Assembly (NCBI RefSeq): GCF_002042975.1 | Contig: NW_018149995.1 | Coordinates: 287,809 to 351,808, forward strand | Source of the DNA: Orbicella faveolata | Lineage: Eukaryota; Cnidaria; Anthozoa; Scleractinia; Merulinidae | DNA length: 64,000 nt | Direction of reading: 5' to 3' | Part shown: positions 1-13,500 of the stretch, one piece after another | Layout: each line of letters begins with the position of its first letter | Numbering within the stretch: position 1 is the stretch's first letter | Position numbers and translations under genes: made by a program | The notes under the pieces: model-generated | What the model was told of the DNA's origin: nothing | The model's database searches: none | What the model saw: only the letters and a program-made list of their open reading frames with translations

Positions 1-1012
1 CGACTTGAATACTTCTCACATTTTAACTTTCTGGCAGATTTGTGCTAAAACTTCATCGTTGCAGTCCTTCCTTTTAGACAGATTGAGTAGAAATATAGCT
101 TGATTATAAATTACCAAATTTTATTCATCGAGATTTCTCCGTTCCCACCGTGCGCCCCTTGTTTCAGACATATTTTGACAAGTTAAAGTTTATTTTGGTT
201 CAAAGTTCACTTCGCTACAGAAGGCCGAAGATTTTATTGGTTAATTTATAACAGCCGATGACAGCACGAAATCTCAGTGTGCGCACTCAGGCATGAAAGG
301 CCAAGTGGGCGGTTTTCAAAATCCAGGGGTTTGTCTGCAAGTGTTTCCTTCCTTCCTTCCCCTCCCCCTGGCCCCTCTCTTACTCGCTCCATTTTTCGCA
401 CTGTAATTCTTTGCTCCTGAACCCCACAGAAATGATTGCTACGCAAGCTATTTTAACTCTGTTATTTCAAACTCTCCAATGTTTCAAACAAACTCTGTTT
501 CCTCTGGCTTAAATTCAAACCTGTTTATTTCACACTCCAATGATAGAGTTTAAAAATAAACATCTGACCAGCTCAGAATATGGCAAGAGCACAACAATTA
601 GGACATTCAGGACATTTTATCTTGTAGTGTGGCCTGTCAGTAGGCTCTCCGCTGGGACTCAAAGGAAGGAAGAGGAACGCAAAGAATTTAATTCATCCAC
701 AGGTGTTTCAGATCTTAAGGTCTATAGAAAATTACCGGTACCCCTTAGCTAACAAAAGCATGCTGAATTATCTGCCTTAAATGTCAAAGTTTTTACTTCA
801 CAATGCTTTGAACAAAGGTCGTATTTAAAGCTTGAGTCATTCCACTATCATGTCACCTCATATTGACATTATTATCAATAGTTGTATTTTAAAGATTTTC
901 ATTTTGATGCTAACACAGTAAATTCAAACCCCACAATATTTTGAACAATGTAGAGATGAAAATGAATTTAGACTATGCTATTATCTGTTTCAGACACAGG
1001 GTTATTACCAAC
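1..1012. other. Probable last intron of UBE2M
   Basis: No exon for the UBE2M C-terminus was found on the minus strand and no other gene is apparent. The stretch is AT-rich with a short CCTT-rich tract near 347-365. It is most simply part of the intron between the exon ending at 1013 and a final exon outside the window. Confidence 0.5.
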
Positions 1013-4000
1013 CTTTATTTAGAGGGTCGTCTGGATTTGGTTCCTGTAAACAATAAAACAAATTTCATTGAATAAACTCATGTTACAAAGAGGACCATCA
1101 AACACTTGCCTTTTTTTTGTGCATTTGTTTGATGACTATGAGAAGAGGGTTCTTAATATGAAAACAAAATGGTAAGCATTTTTATGTTGTAGAAAGACTA
1201 TTCCCTTGTTTATGTGAAGAGCCTTCACTGGATAGTCATAGAATAAAATGCAAAAAAATGCTAAGGTTGAAAGCTGTATCAGTTAGAAATGACAAACAGC
1301 TGTTATTGCAGTTCTCAGCAGTTTGAAATACAAACAAGGCAACCAGGCATTCCATATTCTGTTGACCTAGGTGTTGACCTTTTCACTTCACTCATGTGCC
1401 TTCTTCACAAAGAATATGCCTTACCAGGCTCAACTGAAATAATGCCAAATTTAACAATCTTGAATGTTATTCGTCTGCCACATGGAAAAAAATCTTACTG
1501 TATTTTACCCTAGTGTCAGCTTCAATTTGTAAGTTTCCTGATTTGACAATCATAGCAATATTTTCCATAGATCTTGCATATTTTGCACAGACCTTGTCAA
1601 GAACATCATTTAATGGAACAGTTTAAAAAAATGCCCTACCAAAAATTGTACACTAAAAGCTATACTTCTTTAACAGCATTAGCACAAGCAGTTGACATAC
1701 TGATGGTGTGAGTAAAGACAAATTACAGAACATCTCAGAAATCAAAATAAACAAGTGATTTTCCTTTCTTTTCCACACAATGTTTTCTCAAAGAAATAGA
1801 AAACAATTTTTCCTTTGTTTCTATTGAGTTATAGAAACCAAGTCATGAAAGTTTGTGAGAATGAGAAATGCTCTGGCGTTTCTCATTCTCCTAAACTTTT
1901 ACTTGTATTCCTCCAACTCAATAGAACACAGAAAATATTGCTATTCCTGACATAATTAATGCATCAGTTGTTTTGGACAATCTGCAAGGCTCAAAGGTGT
2001 CAAGAAGTGTAACAGAAAGACATGGTTTTAAGTCAAAACTCTGATAAACGACTTACCAAAAACAAATACTGTAATCCAATTATTATTGCATTTATTGTAA
2101 GAACAGGTTTCCAGTCTTCCCTGAAAAGAAAAACATGCATTTAACAACTTTTGTTTGCTTAACAAACCTGAACTAGGATATTGATGATGGTGAGTAAATT
2201 ATTAGTTCTTACAATAAAAGACCTCATATATCATTACACAAAATTTTCATATTTTTTGTTACCAAAATTTAATGTCCCAAAAATCAAAGTGCACAGGTTT
2301 CAATAAGGGCTGGGTACTAGCTGTGAGGATAATTTTGCTTGCCTGGTTTGACCATCCAGAGAAAAGTTTTCCTTATAAAGAAGTTCAGTTCAAAAGCGTT
2401 TTGCCCTCCTGTGAAAACCTGTTGCCTTCCTGCTTTAAACAATAATGAAACCCTGAAAGGATCCTTTAAGAAAGGACATTTTGAAGATTCTTCAAATTTG
2501 TGACAATTAAGTGTCAGGAAGTACTACTCTTCCAAACTGAGGAAATTGAGCTGTCACAAAAAGTTCGCGTCATGAGGTAGTTTTAAGCAGGGATCACCTG
2601 TGCAAATCAAAGAGAGCGAAAAGCATTTCTATATATAAATGGAATTACTGGTTAACACCATAATTCTTGCTCACCTCAAAATGTTTAAGCAAACATTTCC
2701 TTCTAAGTCAATATTTGGATGATAAACCTGAAAAAAAAAAACAGTGTATTTAAATCCTTATTATCCATAATTACTGCAATACCAACAAGCCATGAACAAA
2801 CTTAATTAAGCATTAAGGGATTGTAAAATATAGCCAGAATCAAAAACTTAAAACCCAGCTATATTTAACCATAACCAGTGATTTTTAACGATAACGGTAC
2901 ATAACTGAGTTATTAATGTTTTCACTGAAAAGCCCTCTTCAGAGGGAGCCAAATTATTAATAAAGTTTGCATTGCACCTCTCTGCACCGTTTTGTATTGT
3001 GTTTCAAGCATAAGCTTCAGAGCATACAACATAAGGATTGAATCACTGCAGGCACAGGTGAAATAAAGTTTTACAAAAATTTACAGTACACTTATAAGTA
3101 AACATGTAATTTTCATGACAAAAAATAGGGAATTAAAAAAAGAGCAGATAAAGGTGACAATATCTCAGTATTTTGACTGTACAACCCAACTGTTACTAAT
3201 ATAATAATAATACTAATAACAATAATGGCTAAATATTTACAACACAGCATGGAGTAGCTCTTTTCGTGGTTCACTAGCAAACAAAATAAATGAAATGCAA
3301 AGAACATCCTATACCTTTGTTTCACACTTGACTTTAGGAGCATCATGGGGATATCCAGGACCAACCTAGGAAAAATAACAATTGAAAAAAAAATTTCGGT
3401 TTCTGAAAAAAATATGCTTGAAATTAAGTAGGTTACACTAAGGATTTCCCACGTTGGGTACTGGATAAATTAGTTGAACTGAACTGTCTACAATTGCCAA
3501 CATATATTTTTATCATTCGATACATTTTTTCCCACTTTTCATTGGCTGAGAGCCCAGCATGTGACCTGCAAAATAATAACTGCTTACAAATGGTCTGCTC
3601 ATGCATAGCACCGTCTAAATGTGTTTCACTGCAAATAATATTCTGCCCATGCATAATTGAAACCACACTTGAGTGAAAAATGGCAGAAAGCTTCCTTGAG
3701 CTGTTGGAGAGTGAGTTCAATATGAAAACAAACTTGGTGATCGAATGATAAAACAATTATTGAACTCGGTTATTGCACGATATTGTGATTTGTCAGTGTC
3801 TCACAGATCAATTATTTGCCTCAGCTTTCGGCTTCTGCAAAGAATTGATTTGCTCACCACTGACAAATGACAATACTTTGCTCAACCTTGTCCAATAATT
3901 ATTAATTATTGCACCAGTAGTGAAAGCCACCTGGAAAAAAACAAGAACTTAAGTACACTAGGTGTTGAATGGACTTACCTTAAAACTAAACACAAATCTC

Positions 4001-6184
4001 CCGTATTTGTAAAATCCCTAGAGATACAAATAATAAAGCGGAAAAATCAGAAAAATATATCATAATTAAACTATGGTAACCTTCCAAATGTAAAAACCTT
4101 CCTAGTAGGAGGTGGTTCCAAGGATTATTAAGGAAGGGAATAGAGATTTTGGGAAGAGGAAAAAAAGGAGAGGGGAGTGGGAGGGAACTGCTTTCCTGAG
4201 ACTTAAAAGTATACTCCATTGCATAAAGAAAAAGGATAATAAACAATAGCGTTCATTTAGCACAAAAAATATATGCGCAGATAATTGTCCTCGGACATTA
4301 TCTGTTCTGAAAAGCGAACAGTTTTAAGAGAGTGTAGTTCAGAAAACTGTGAGCTTTGAGGAATAGATATATGTCCTGCCAAGGACAAATATCTGAACAT
4401 ATTTTCACACCAGATGGAGGCTAACTGTGTTTATTATCCTTCAAATATTTTTCACAACATCCACAGTTTTGAGAATTGGGTAATATCACTTGGATATTTC
4501 CCAGTTTTAGCTGGGGCAAATTCAATTACAACTGTGCATGAGTGAAAATATTATTAGTTTATAATAATAATATGATTATTCATAAACAGTTTTTCATCCA
4601 CCAACAACATTGCTACATTGTTGAGTGGAGTGGTCACATGAATAGAGAAAAACCATGACCTACAGATGCTGGTTTGGACAGCTTTTTAAGTTTCCTCCAA
4701 CTATTAATGTCTTTCTTACCTCATCAGGTGAAATGACAAGTTTAAAATTTAGAAGATCATCTGGATCAGGAAATTCTGTCTCGCATGTTTTTGGCAATTC
4801 AAGGTCACGTATATCTGAAATACAACACATTATCTTATTCTAAATGGTACCTTTTGATCCTCCTTTGATGACAGCCGCTATATGAAGGTGTGCTGGTCTG
4901 GCTAAGAACTCAACACAAGAAAACGGACCAGGCCCAACCAACATCACACTACTGTTCCTCCAATTCAGTAGCAAGGGTGATGAATGGTAAATGCGAGACT
5001 TTGTGAGAAGGCAAGACTAGTGTATTTCTTTCCAAGCCTGAGACATTTTAACTTATTCAACTGTGAGACTGAGACTTCAAGGTGTGTTAAAAGGGAGTTC
5101 AAGATGTTCAGATTCTAACTAACTCAGTACTTTGACACTTTCTTAACCTTGCAAAAAATCGAGACTGCGAGACACACATAACTGCTTAAAAGAGACTACA
5201 AGACCCATGAAATTCCATGAAAATTTTGCGAGATCCATGGATTTTGAAGGACCATTCAACACCCCTAGTAGCACATTTTTTAAAATCTTTTTTGCTGCAG
5301 ATTCCTGTTTTATTCCCAAATACTCTAGTATAGGATAGTATCCAGGGAACAGATCAGGTGGAATTTGATTTTAACATTCATTACACCTGTTAACTGGTAT
5401 TGGTGGAAACAAACAAAGAATTTCCCATTTCTAGTTTTAATTCAAATTATATGGACAATTTTTACTTTTTAAAAATAATGCACTGTGATGGGTCTGTTTC
5501 TGATAATATATTTTTTTGAAAATACAGAGATTGATACAAACCACCACTGATCAAGCAGGGCACTAAAATGATAATGAATTCTAATTACAAACTGACGTAA
5601 CATTCAAGCTAATCTCGTGTGAAATATGATTCGGCTTATTGTGGATTCACTCAATTCTCCTACTTAGGCTTGTAAACAAAACAAATTCCACACCGTGGAT
5701 TACCTTGTTTCATGTTATATGGCAAAAAACGAGAAAGAATGCTGCTCAGAGTCCAAGATGACAGAAACGAAAAAACATGCAAACGTCAAACTGTACAAAT
5801 CGAAATTATTATTTTTGGTACAATTTTCGAGAAGATTATTCAACTCAACAACAGAACTAGTTCAAAACCTGTCAAGATTGAGTTCAGGACAAGACGAAGT
5901 AGTGAGCATGGCTGATAAAGAAGGTTATGATTAGACTACAGACTTCTTAGCTGATCATCCCTTATCCCTACACGAGTGTAATCAATAACAAAACAGATCA
6001 TTTAGCGTGAAATGAGGAAAATATATGATGCAATGGCAGCACAATAAAAGCTACTTCTCTAAGCAAAACCACACCATGCCGCACCTTTGGTTATCCTTAG
6101 TTGTGCTGCAGAAGCCCTCTTTGTCCCTGCTTTCGCACCTTCACCTTCCTTCTTTTGTTGCTTCAACGAGAAAAGCTTGATCAT
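1013..6184 (-). CDS. UBE2M: NEDD8-conjugating enzyme UBC12 (UBE2M), 3' end missing
   Basis: E2 enzyme that takes NEDD8 from the UBA3/NAE1 E1 and passes it to cullins. Seven coding exons read on the minus strand: 6184-6085, 4814-4720, 4017-3979, 3365-3315, 2727-2675, 2120-2057 and 1043-1013, giving 144 codons plus one base, in phase throughout. The N-terminus [18 protein letters not shown] is the docking tail typical of UBC12. [45 protein letters not shown] (catalytic Cys, about residue 108), [11 protein letters not shown] and [10 protein letters not shown] follow human UBE2M in order. Human UBE2M has 183 residues, so about 38 C-terminal residues (the EAAEVLQNN...YFERCLK end) should lie left of base 1; I found no such exon in 1-1012. 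Head to head with FBXO47. The family assignment is secure; exon edges are inferred from GT-AG sites and phase. Confidence 0.93.
4262..4560. repeat. Dispersed foldback repeat, copy A
   Basis: This stretch of UBE2M intron 2 resembles 22845-23065: both carry an inverted pair of the type GGACATTATCTGTTC, then ACAAATA...CATATTTTC, a GGAGGCTA block, TGTGTTTATTATCC and ACAGTTTTGAG in the same order. Copy A is the more diverged. It is probably a non-autonomous DNA element; no target duplication was identified. Confidence 0.55.
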
Positions 6185-6936
6185 GGCTCTAATACGATCC
6201 ACAAGGACAACAAAACCACCAAATTCCCCTATAACTCTGTATCGATTCTAAAAGAGGAACCAGTCGTCAAGACTCAGCGAAAATTTCACTTCGGTACCGG
6301 CTCACATGATGCACTCTGATTGGCTTAAAATTTCCGGATAGTTCTCGCCAAATGTTCGGAAAAAATCGGAATTAGGACGATTAATTATTGAGTGAATCTC
6401 CTTGTTTCCAGTTTATCACGGTCAAAGGACGCGGTTACCAAAAAATGGCGCGCTTTTTGAGTTCTTCGCGCGAGCGGCACACCAAGTGGCGAGATGCAGA
6501 GAAAGAATTTTCTGCGGCCGTCAAAAAAGTTTCTTTTTTAAACTAATTCTCGGTGCCTCTTTCAGGGTAAGTCATTATGATAATGAACAAACAACATCTA
6601 TTCTCTTCCCCATTTTTCTTTTTTGCTCAAATTGCAGCACAACAACGAAAGTGAAAGCAGTTTTAGTTCGGGAAGGATTACATGTAGTACACTTCTAACA
6701 ATTTTGTCATCCGTCTCCCTCGAGTGAAGTTAATTTGTTTCTCCAGAATTGTTTACAAAATTCTGATATGGAATAGCTCATTAACGTTAATTTATTTAGG
6801 TTCTCCACAAAATATTTTCAAAATAGCTAATTTCTTTTATTTCAAGGAATTTTTTTCTTATTTACTTACATATTTCACCCAGACTCCTGTTTCGTGTCTC
6901 GAAAAGCCAGTTCATTGAGATAAGTTACTTAACACC
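6185..6936. promoter_or_regulatory. Shared divergent promoter region of UBE2M and FBXO47
   Basis: About 750 bases separate the two start codons on opposite strands. The interval is richer in CpG (for example near 6410-6530) than the surrounding introns. A strong donor-like GGTAAG near 6568 may end an untranslated FBXO47 exon. No TATA box stands out. The promoter role is inferred from gene arrangement. Confidence 0.5.
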
Positions 6937-9900
6937 ATGTCACGATCAGCCACAATGTTCCACTACATGAAAAGCGTGAAGAGAAGCAAAATCAATAAAC
7001 ATGGAATTTTCAAAAGGGCAAGAATGGCCCTGAATGATATACTTGACCAAACAACGCCCAGTCCTTTAAGAAGTCGTCTTGGTTTGTTCGGGTTACTGCC
7101 TCGAGAGATGCGCTTCAGGGTTTTTGGCTTCACTCCACTGGCCGATCTTGGACAGCTTTCACTTGCATCAAGACTATTCACAGACGAGATAATGAATTAT
7201 CTTCACAACAACGAAGCTTTGCTCGTTATTGTCCCAACCATGCATCTCAATAGTGACGAGGAATCTTCACAGGTTTTCGTGACTTTGAAAACTGAGTACT
7301 GTTGGAATCATTTCAAAGATCTGGGTAGGTATTACGAATTTTTGATTTGATTTAAGCTTATTTTCACACTTAACCTTTTTCAGAAGTCGTTTGGGGGAGG
7401 ACGAAGGTTTGAGTGTTAATTGTTATTTCGGGGCCTCACAGACCTTTTACGTGTTTTGAAATCTATACAAGAACCAAATATGTTTGCAGTTTATTATGAT
7501 CATGACTACCCAAGTTTGACTGTTCCTATTATTTTAACAGCCCACTACTTTTTCAGGGATCCTGCTCAAAAGGGCAACATGCCTCTATTCAACGAAAGAA
7601 AGGTTAAAAGAAGTCGGAATCATTTTGGATAAGGTACTCAATTACAGCACAATACCTTCTTTTGTAAATTGTGTGACTAAAGTAAGTTTTGGGTGCTTTG
7701 CTATTTGGGCACTTTGCTTTTTTGTTAAATTTGGAACTCGTCATGATCAGGCATTGTTTTGATAAGTAAGGTCACTCAGGTGTTTTCGTTCTGAAAAACC
7801 CCTGTATAATCGTCTATTAATCCCTCCTAACAGTATCTAGTTGACATAAGAAATATGAATTTCCAGTAAAACCATGCATAAAACAGTCCCAAAAGAGCTC
7901 TCCAAAGGTCGTAGACCGATTAACTGGAAAACGTTACCTGTTAAAAAGAAAACCCTCGGTTTATATAGCTCAAGTACTGAGACTGTGTCCTTAGAAATAT
8001 TTTGTAAGCATATGTTATTTTATTGATGTAAAAATTTGGGTCTGTAGCTTAAAGACACACACTCAAAAATCTGTACCACCCTTGGAAGTGACATAGCCTA
8101 CAGCTGCTACGGAAAGTTTCTCCACTCCTTTGTCGCAGGATGGGAAGATGATGAGAAATTTAAAGCTTACCTTGCTGTCAAAGGTAACTTTTCTTCTTAC
8201 CCTCGGATTTACCGAGTAGCATTGCTACTAATTTCTTCGAGCTACCTAATGATAGAATTCAGATAATAATGAAAGAAATATAAGACCGAAGCAGATAAAT
8301 TGATAAATTTACAGAAGGTGTCTAAGTCTGTAACAGTGCGATATTGATTTGGAAGTGCGTTCCACGATTTGGCCGCGTGGTAACGAAAAAGAATTAAGGC
8401 GATAAGTAGCTAAATGTACATATTTAGGTAGGCTTTTGGTACACAGACAGACGAAGAGACAAACTATCCATCGTAGTTGTAGCATGTAAGAATTTGAAAA
8501 AAAAGGAAACTGAATGAAAGTTTTTTAATGTCCAGAGAGATAAGAGGTCCAATTTTCAGTACATCATTATTTGATTTCAGTTTCTACGTCTGTTAGGGCG
8601 GTCTAGTGCACAGAACGAATTCATGGTGCAAATTACCCACTTGCAGCAATTTTAATCATAACGGAATACATTTTTAGGGGCGTCGTGTTTAGATGATAGA
8701 ATAAGGCAAGTGTTACGCTCCACACCGGGATCGCAACCATGGTACGAGAGATACATCAGAGTGTTCTGCAGAGAAATATTCTTGGACAAGGCTAGTGACT
8801 TCGTTGAGAAAGGATTTTGGCTTTGTAAAATCCTGAAGCCATGGCCCCTTGTGTTCCAGGCTCGACTTCTTTACATCCTGTATGGACCTGTTAATGACGA
8901 TAACGGTAAGTGACTTCTCTAAAAGGAAATCCTACACTGAGGTCGATCTATCTTGTTTAGTCCAGTGATCAACTTTCATTTTCAACTTTTGCTCCGAAGA
9001 AAGATGTTTTCTAAGACTGATTGCAAAACAGGACTTCAGTTTCGAGTTTCAAATTTATTTCAACACAGAGAGAAATCCACAACGTAAAGATTACACTGTT
9101 TGATAATTTGGAGGGATCACTGGTTGAAAATCTCGACATGCTCGTAGGATATAAACCCTAGAACTGTAACAGACCCGGTATGTGGTTGGTGAATAAGCTA
9201 GCTCAGCTTAACTCAGAACTCGTATATATTTAGCTCCTAAACTGAAAGTGTTGATAAAAAAATTTATATGTGAGCGGTGGCCAAAGTAGCAAGAGCTTTC
9301 TGGTTGGCCACCGCCATGGTAAAGTAAATGGCAGCATAAAAAAAAAAATTAATTCAGCTATATAAGTTACCTGTAGATCTACATATACTACATTACAACA
9401 TACATACAATCTAACAATCTCAGGTTTACATTACGCATTTGATTCAAACTTTGCCATGAATGATTAAACGACATGGATAGTTTATTTTGCAGGAACTCTA
9501 GATTGGAATACGGTGGAAAGTTGCCCAACATATTTCGGTGTTGAAGATGTGGAATTGAAAGAACTTGCAGACGCCTTGAAGATCCTGCATGTCTACTGTG
9601 ACACCAAGGACTGGAACGAAGATGATTTTATCAGTGTCTTTGAAGAATTGACCGGTGCGTATTATAACTTTTTCCGTTACTTAAGAACGGAAAGTTATTT
9701 AATAACGTAGTTTCAACGTGGCTTTCAACGTCTAACATAAGACCAGAGTTTTCAGTATTCTTTTGTCAGGGTTCTTGGGAAATAATAACAAGAGGCCCGT
9801 TGTTTCAAAATATTGGCTTTTATTGTTTCAATACACTGTGCAATTAAAATGAAATTGTCACTCTATTTTTGTCAGTCACGAATTGACTTACAAGAACTTC

Positions 9901-11158
9901 AAAGTTAAGCACGTGTTTGGGCGTGGCTTTTCCATTGACGGTCAATAAAACCTTCGTTTCAAATGCTAGAGTTTTACCTTTTGTTGTGTTGTCACCTACA
10001 GTCAAACGTTTGGCTTCTTTTTTATTGTTTTTTTTATTGTTTCCCTTAGGCATACCAACTGACTGGTGCTTGGAGAATGTCGCTAAGCTGCTTAAACTGT
10101 GTGGAGAATCAGTTTGCTTTGAGGTGCTTGGAAATAAAGCTGTGAACGGGAGAGTTCATGAATTGTCGTATCTTGGCTATTACCTTGGACAGGTATATGG
10201 TCTTTAGTACTCATGAATCCAGTTTCTTTTGTGTTAACAATGGTTGCAGTTTTGATCAACATAGCTGGTAACTATGGTTTGACTAACCGTGTAACCAACA
10301 AACTGATCAAGTAATTGACAGATCAACTGACTGACTGACTAATCAAACTGACTGACAAAATGACTGATTGACTGACTGTATGACTGACTGACCGGCTGAC
10401 CAACTGACTGACCGACCAACTGACCGACTGACAAACTTGCCTCTAAAGGTTTACATAGGTCAGATTGCTGTAAAATGGCTTTGTTTTTGTCATCTTCTCT
10501 GCTGATAAATATAGGTGTTAGGGCAAGACGATATCATGTTTGGGAGAGAGAAAGGGATGGAGAGTTTTACAAGCACCATAAAGCAAGTCCTAGCTGTCAT
10601 GCCAAGCAGTAAAGATCAAACAGCATTGATATCTTCACTGTTTAATGTTTGGGAAGAGAACATACTAAGTCTTGGAGAGGGGCTACAGGAAGACTTGGGT
10701 ATGAATAGCATTTCATTTCTTTGAATCAACATAAGTGATATAATGCCACATCAAAATATTAGATACCTAATTTACCTAATTAATTCATTTTTGTTCAACC
10801 ATTTTTCCTCTACTTTTACAAAGCTGTAAAGGCAACATCTAAAATCTATACAACATGCTGTATTTTTGTATAGCTTTAAAAGGTCATGTAAGAAACAACC
10901 TTGAAACAGGAAAGTTTGGTAATTTGGGTAATTTTTTGAAAATTCATCGGAAAAAGGATCAAAATTCTCTCACAGCATATGATGCACACAGGACTCAGCG
11001 TAACACATGTATAGCATTCTGAACCACTGGTAATTTCTACTCTGCCTTATGTTGCAGATATTGTTACCCCAGAAGAACAAGAACAGGTTTTTGCTGCAAG
11101 TGTACACAATTTATCTAAACTGGCTGCAGTCCTCCTAAAAGAATGTACAAGAAACTAA
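6937..11158 (+). CDS. FBXO47: F-box only protein 47
   Basis: Homologue of FBXO47, an F-box protein needed for meiotic prophase in animals and presumed to act with SKP1-cullin ligases. Eight coding exons: 6937-7324, 7557-7633, 8048-8183, 8678-8905, 9493-9654, 10050-10192, 10515-10698 and 11058-11158. All phases agree and give 472 residues (human 452). The F-box is about residues 50-90, with GLLPREMRFRVFGF at its core. Family-specific blocks are ATCLYSTKERLKEVGIIL, RVFCREIFLDKA, GFWLCKILKPWPLVFQARLL (the clearest match), LKELADALKILHVYCDTKDW and CFEVLGNKAVNGRVHELSYL. The first ATG of the exon was chosen; human has a different N-terminus, so an upstream exon cannot be excluded. AATAAA at 11283-11288 is a candidate polyadenylation signal. 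Neddylation by UBE2M would act on cullin ligases, but a functional tie to this neighbour is speculation. Confidence 0.92.
10308..10436. repeat. Degenerate GACT microsatellite
   Basis: Run of imperfect GACT/GACC tetranucleotides in FBXO47 intron 6, between the exons ending at 10192 and starting at 10515. Confidence 0.85.
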
Positions 11159-12381
11159 GGGAAAAATATTATTTTTTCAAACATTACACAACTAAGAAGC
11201 AAAAATTCTAAGCTTCTTTTCGAGTGGTGAATACACTAAATAACAACCAAATTGAAAAAAAAACTCTGTAACTTTAATCCACAATAAACATTTTGAAGAA
11301 TTAACTGACACAAAACCTTACAAGGGTTCACAGAGTTGTTGAGAAAGATCATAATTTTCCAAAGAATTTCTTGTTTCTCAAAAACACATTTATTGTAAAT
11401 ACATTATTAATATTAAATTATCTTTGATTGTTGCAAAACTCCAAAGGAGCAAATATTTAAAAATAAGAGCCCAGCAAGGCAACATTACCCTATAAGAGTA
11501 CGCACTTAAAACAAATTATTAAGCTACTGAGAGCAGTTTTTTTTTCAGTGAATTATTTTAATTTCCAAAACAAATCAAGAAGAAAATTGGTGGATGTGCA
11601 TGGTTGTTTTCAAATTTGGTTTTCATTATTAATATGGCTAAGCTTGCATGGCTATAAATATAAAATAAAAGAATTCCCAAATTATTGCAAAGAATACCAT
11701 TTCACAAGCTATTTGTTTTGCAGTTGTACTATTTATTAACTAAAAACTACACTGTAACATAATATCTTTGCTATAAAAATTAAATTGGAGGTATGTCATG
11801 TTTTTAATTTGCTGTGGCATCATGTACACCCAAAGCAGGCAAATTGCATGTTTGTACAAACTACAACTACTTGAACTTAAATTTAACATTTATTTGAGAA
11901 GACAATGTTACAACAATAATTATTATTATGGTAAAATTGACTTCTCAAATAAGTGCTTTGTAAAAAATAATATTTTCAGTGGTTTTCCTCTATTTGTTAC
12001 CTACAGCAACTATTAACACCACAGCTGCTTAGACAGTTTGACAAATTATATCAATTAAATCACCCTACAAAATGGACCTTAGGGATTCCAGCGTCATTTG
12101 TTCCAGCCAGTCAGATATTTACCAGTACTGTAAGTTTACACAATTGTTTAACCTGGTTATACATTGATGTTATAAAGATTAATTAAGCTACGATTATTCT
12201 GTTTTTCCCACAAATTGCAAAAATCCTACTTTTGGGGTCTATAAATAATTGTAATGCACCCATAAGAGTGAGAATTAGCATTTGTTGCAAAGGAGTGAAT
12301 TTTAAGATGGAATCCACCAGAAGTTTGAGTAACAAGTGGACATAAACCTATTACCAAGATTATTTACATCGTATTGCAAAC

Positions 12382-12685
12382 TTCTGTACAACTGTTTTAA
12401 ATATCTTCTAAAAAAAAAACCATTTCTAACAACACCAAACGTCGAAAACAAGTGTTGATCTTCATATGGAACATTTGAAAGTACTGGTGAAATGAAACTG
12501 ATGATGAAATTTTACCTGCATTTGCAAAATTTTTCTGTACAACTGTTTTAAATATCTTCTCAAAAAAAACACCATTTCTAACAACACCAAATGTCGAAAA
12601 CAAGTGTTGATCTTCATATGAAACATTTGAAAGTACTGGTGAAATGAAACTGATGATGAAATTTTACCTGCGTTTGCAAAATGTT
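12382..12685. repeat. Two-copy tandem repeat, period about 151 bases
   Basis: TTCTGTACAACTG at 12382 recurs at 12533, followed in both copies by the same order of blocks (ATATCTTCT, CATTTCTAACAACACC, GTGTTGATCTTCATATG, GAAACTGATGATGAAATTTT, ending in TTTGCAAAAT). The copies differ at only a handful of bases, so the duplication is recent. Confidence 0.9.
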
Positions 12686-12989
12686 TCTGAACTTTCGCAA
12701 TTTTTTTCTCTCGTTCCCATGGGAAATTCTTTTTGATGTTATTTCAGCCAACTATTTATATCTTTAGCTTGAAGAAAATGTAAAAAGGACTGTAAAATAC
12801 TTAAAATTATTCTGGTACCATATTTTTGTCCACTAAAAACTGAAATTGCTCGATTTTCTATCGGATTTCATCTTAATCTATTTTTATATAGAGGATATTA
12901 CACGTCCGTGAGTGGATACGAATTTTATCTTCGAGTGTTCAACTTGATATCTCACAAGTGAGCACAGTGAATAGTATCGATTTTAGCTG

Positions 12990-13345
12990 GTTTTGGCCAT
13001 TTTGGTCATAAATAGGGTATGGTTTTCGCACTCTAGCCTTGATATGGGTATGTTTTTAAGAAAAAGCCCCTTTTCATCATTATCAAAAACAAAATCAACA
13101 AAAGCCCTTCATGAATTATGTTTGTGGCAATTTAACATTGGTCTGAACTAGGGAACTAATGCAGGTCTGAAACAGGGTTTTGATTTAAGAGTCAGGTCAT
13201 AAATAGGGTTTCGAATCTTTGGTCAGGTCATAAATAGTGTAGAGAATATCGCAGATTTTGGTCATAAATTGGGTTTTGGGAAGCAGGCTGCACACCCCCA
13301 CCCAATTTTTCTGGGGTACCCCCCCCCCCCCCCGATATACTTCTA
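12990..13345. repeat. Dispersed repeat with reiterated GGTCATAAATAGGGT and a poly-C run
   Basis: The motif GGTCATAAATAGGGT or a near match occurs four times (about 13004, 13196, 13224 and 13260). The block ends in a run of about 15 C at 13320-13334 after CTGGGGTA. It looks like a degraded mobile element; the family is unknown to me. Confidence 0.55.
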
Positions 13346-13500
13346 GCACGCATATATGCATGCATGGTTAATTTGGCAAAAACAAGAAAAAATATTTATT
13401 GACTTATCAATTGTTGTTTATGTGCTTAACTTTCCCTTTTTGCTGTCTAATTCAAACAAATTATTTGATGTTATCCTTGCAAAACATTTCCTTAAAATTT

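Larger units (their letters stand above)
11159..13500. other. Intergenic, repeat-bearing, no gene seen
   Basis: AT-rich stretch after the FBXO47 stop. Small open frames on both strands lack homology I recognise and have no plausible splice partners. It holds a tandem 151-base duplication (12382-12685) and a repeat-rich block (12990-13345), listed separately. Confidence 0.6.
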
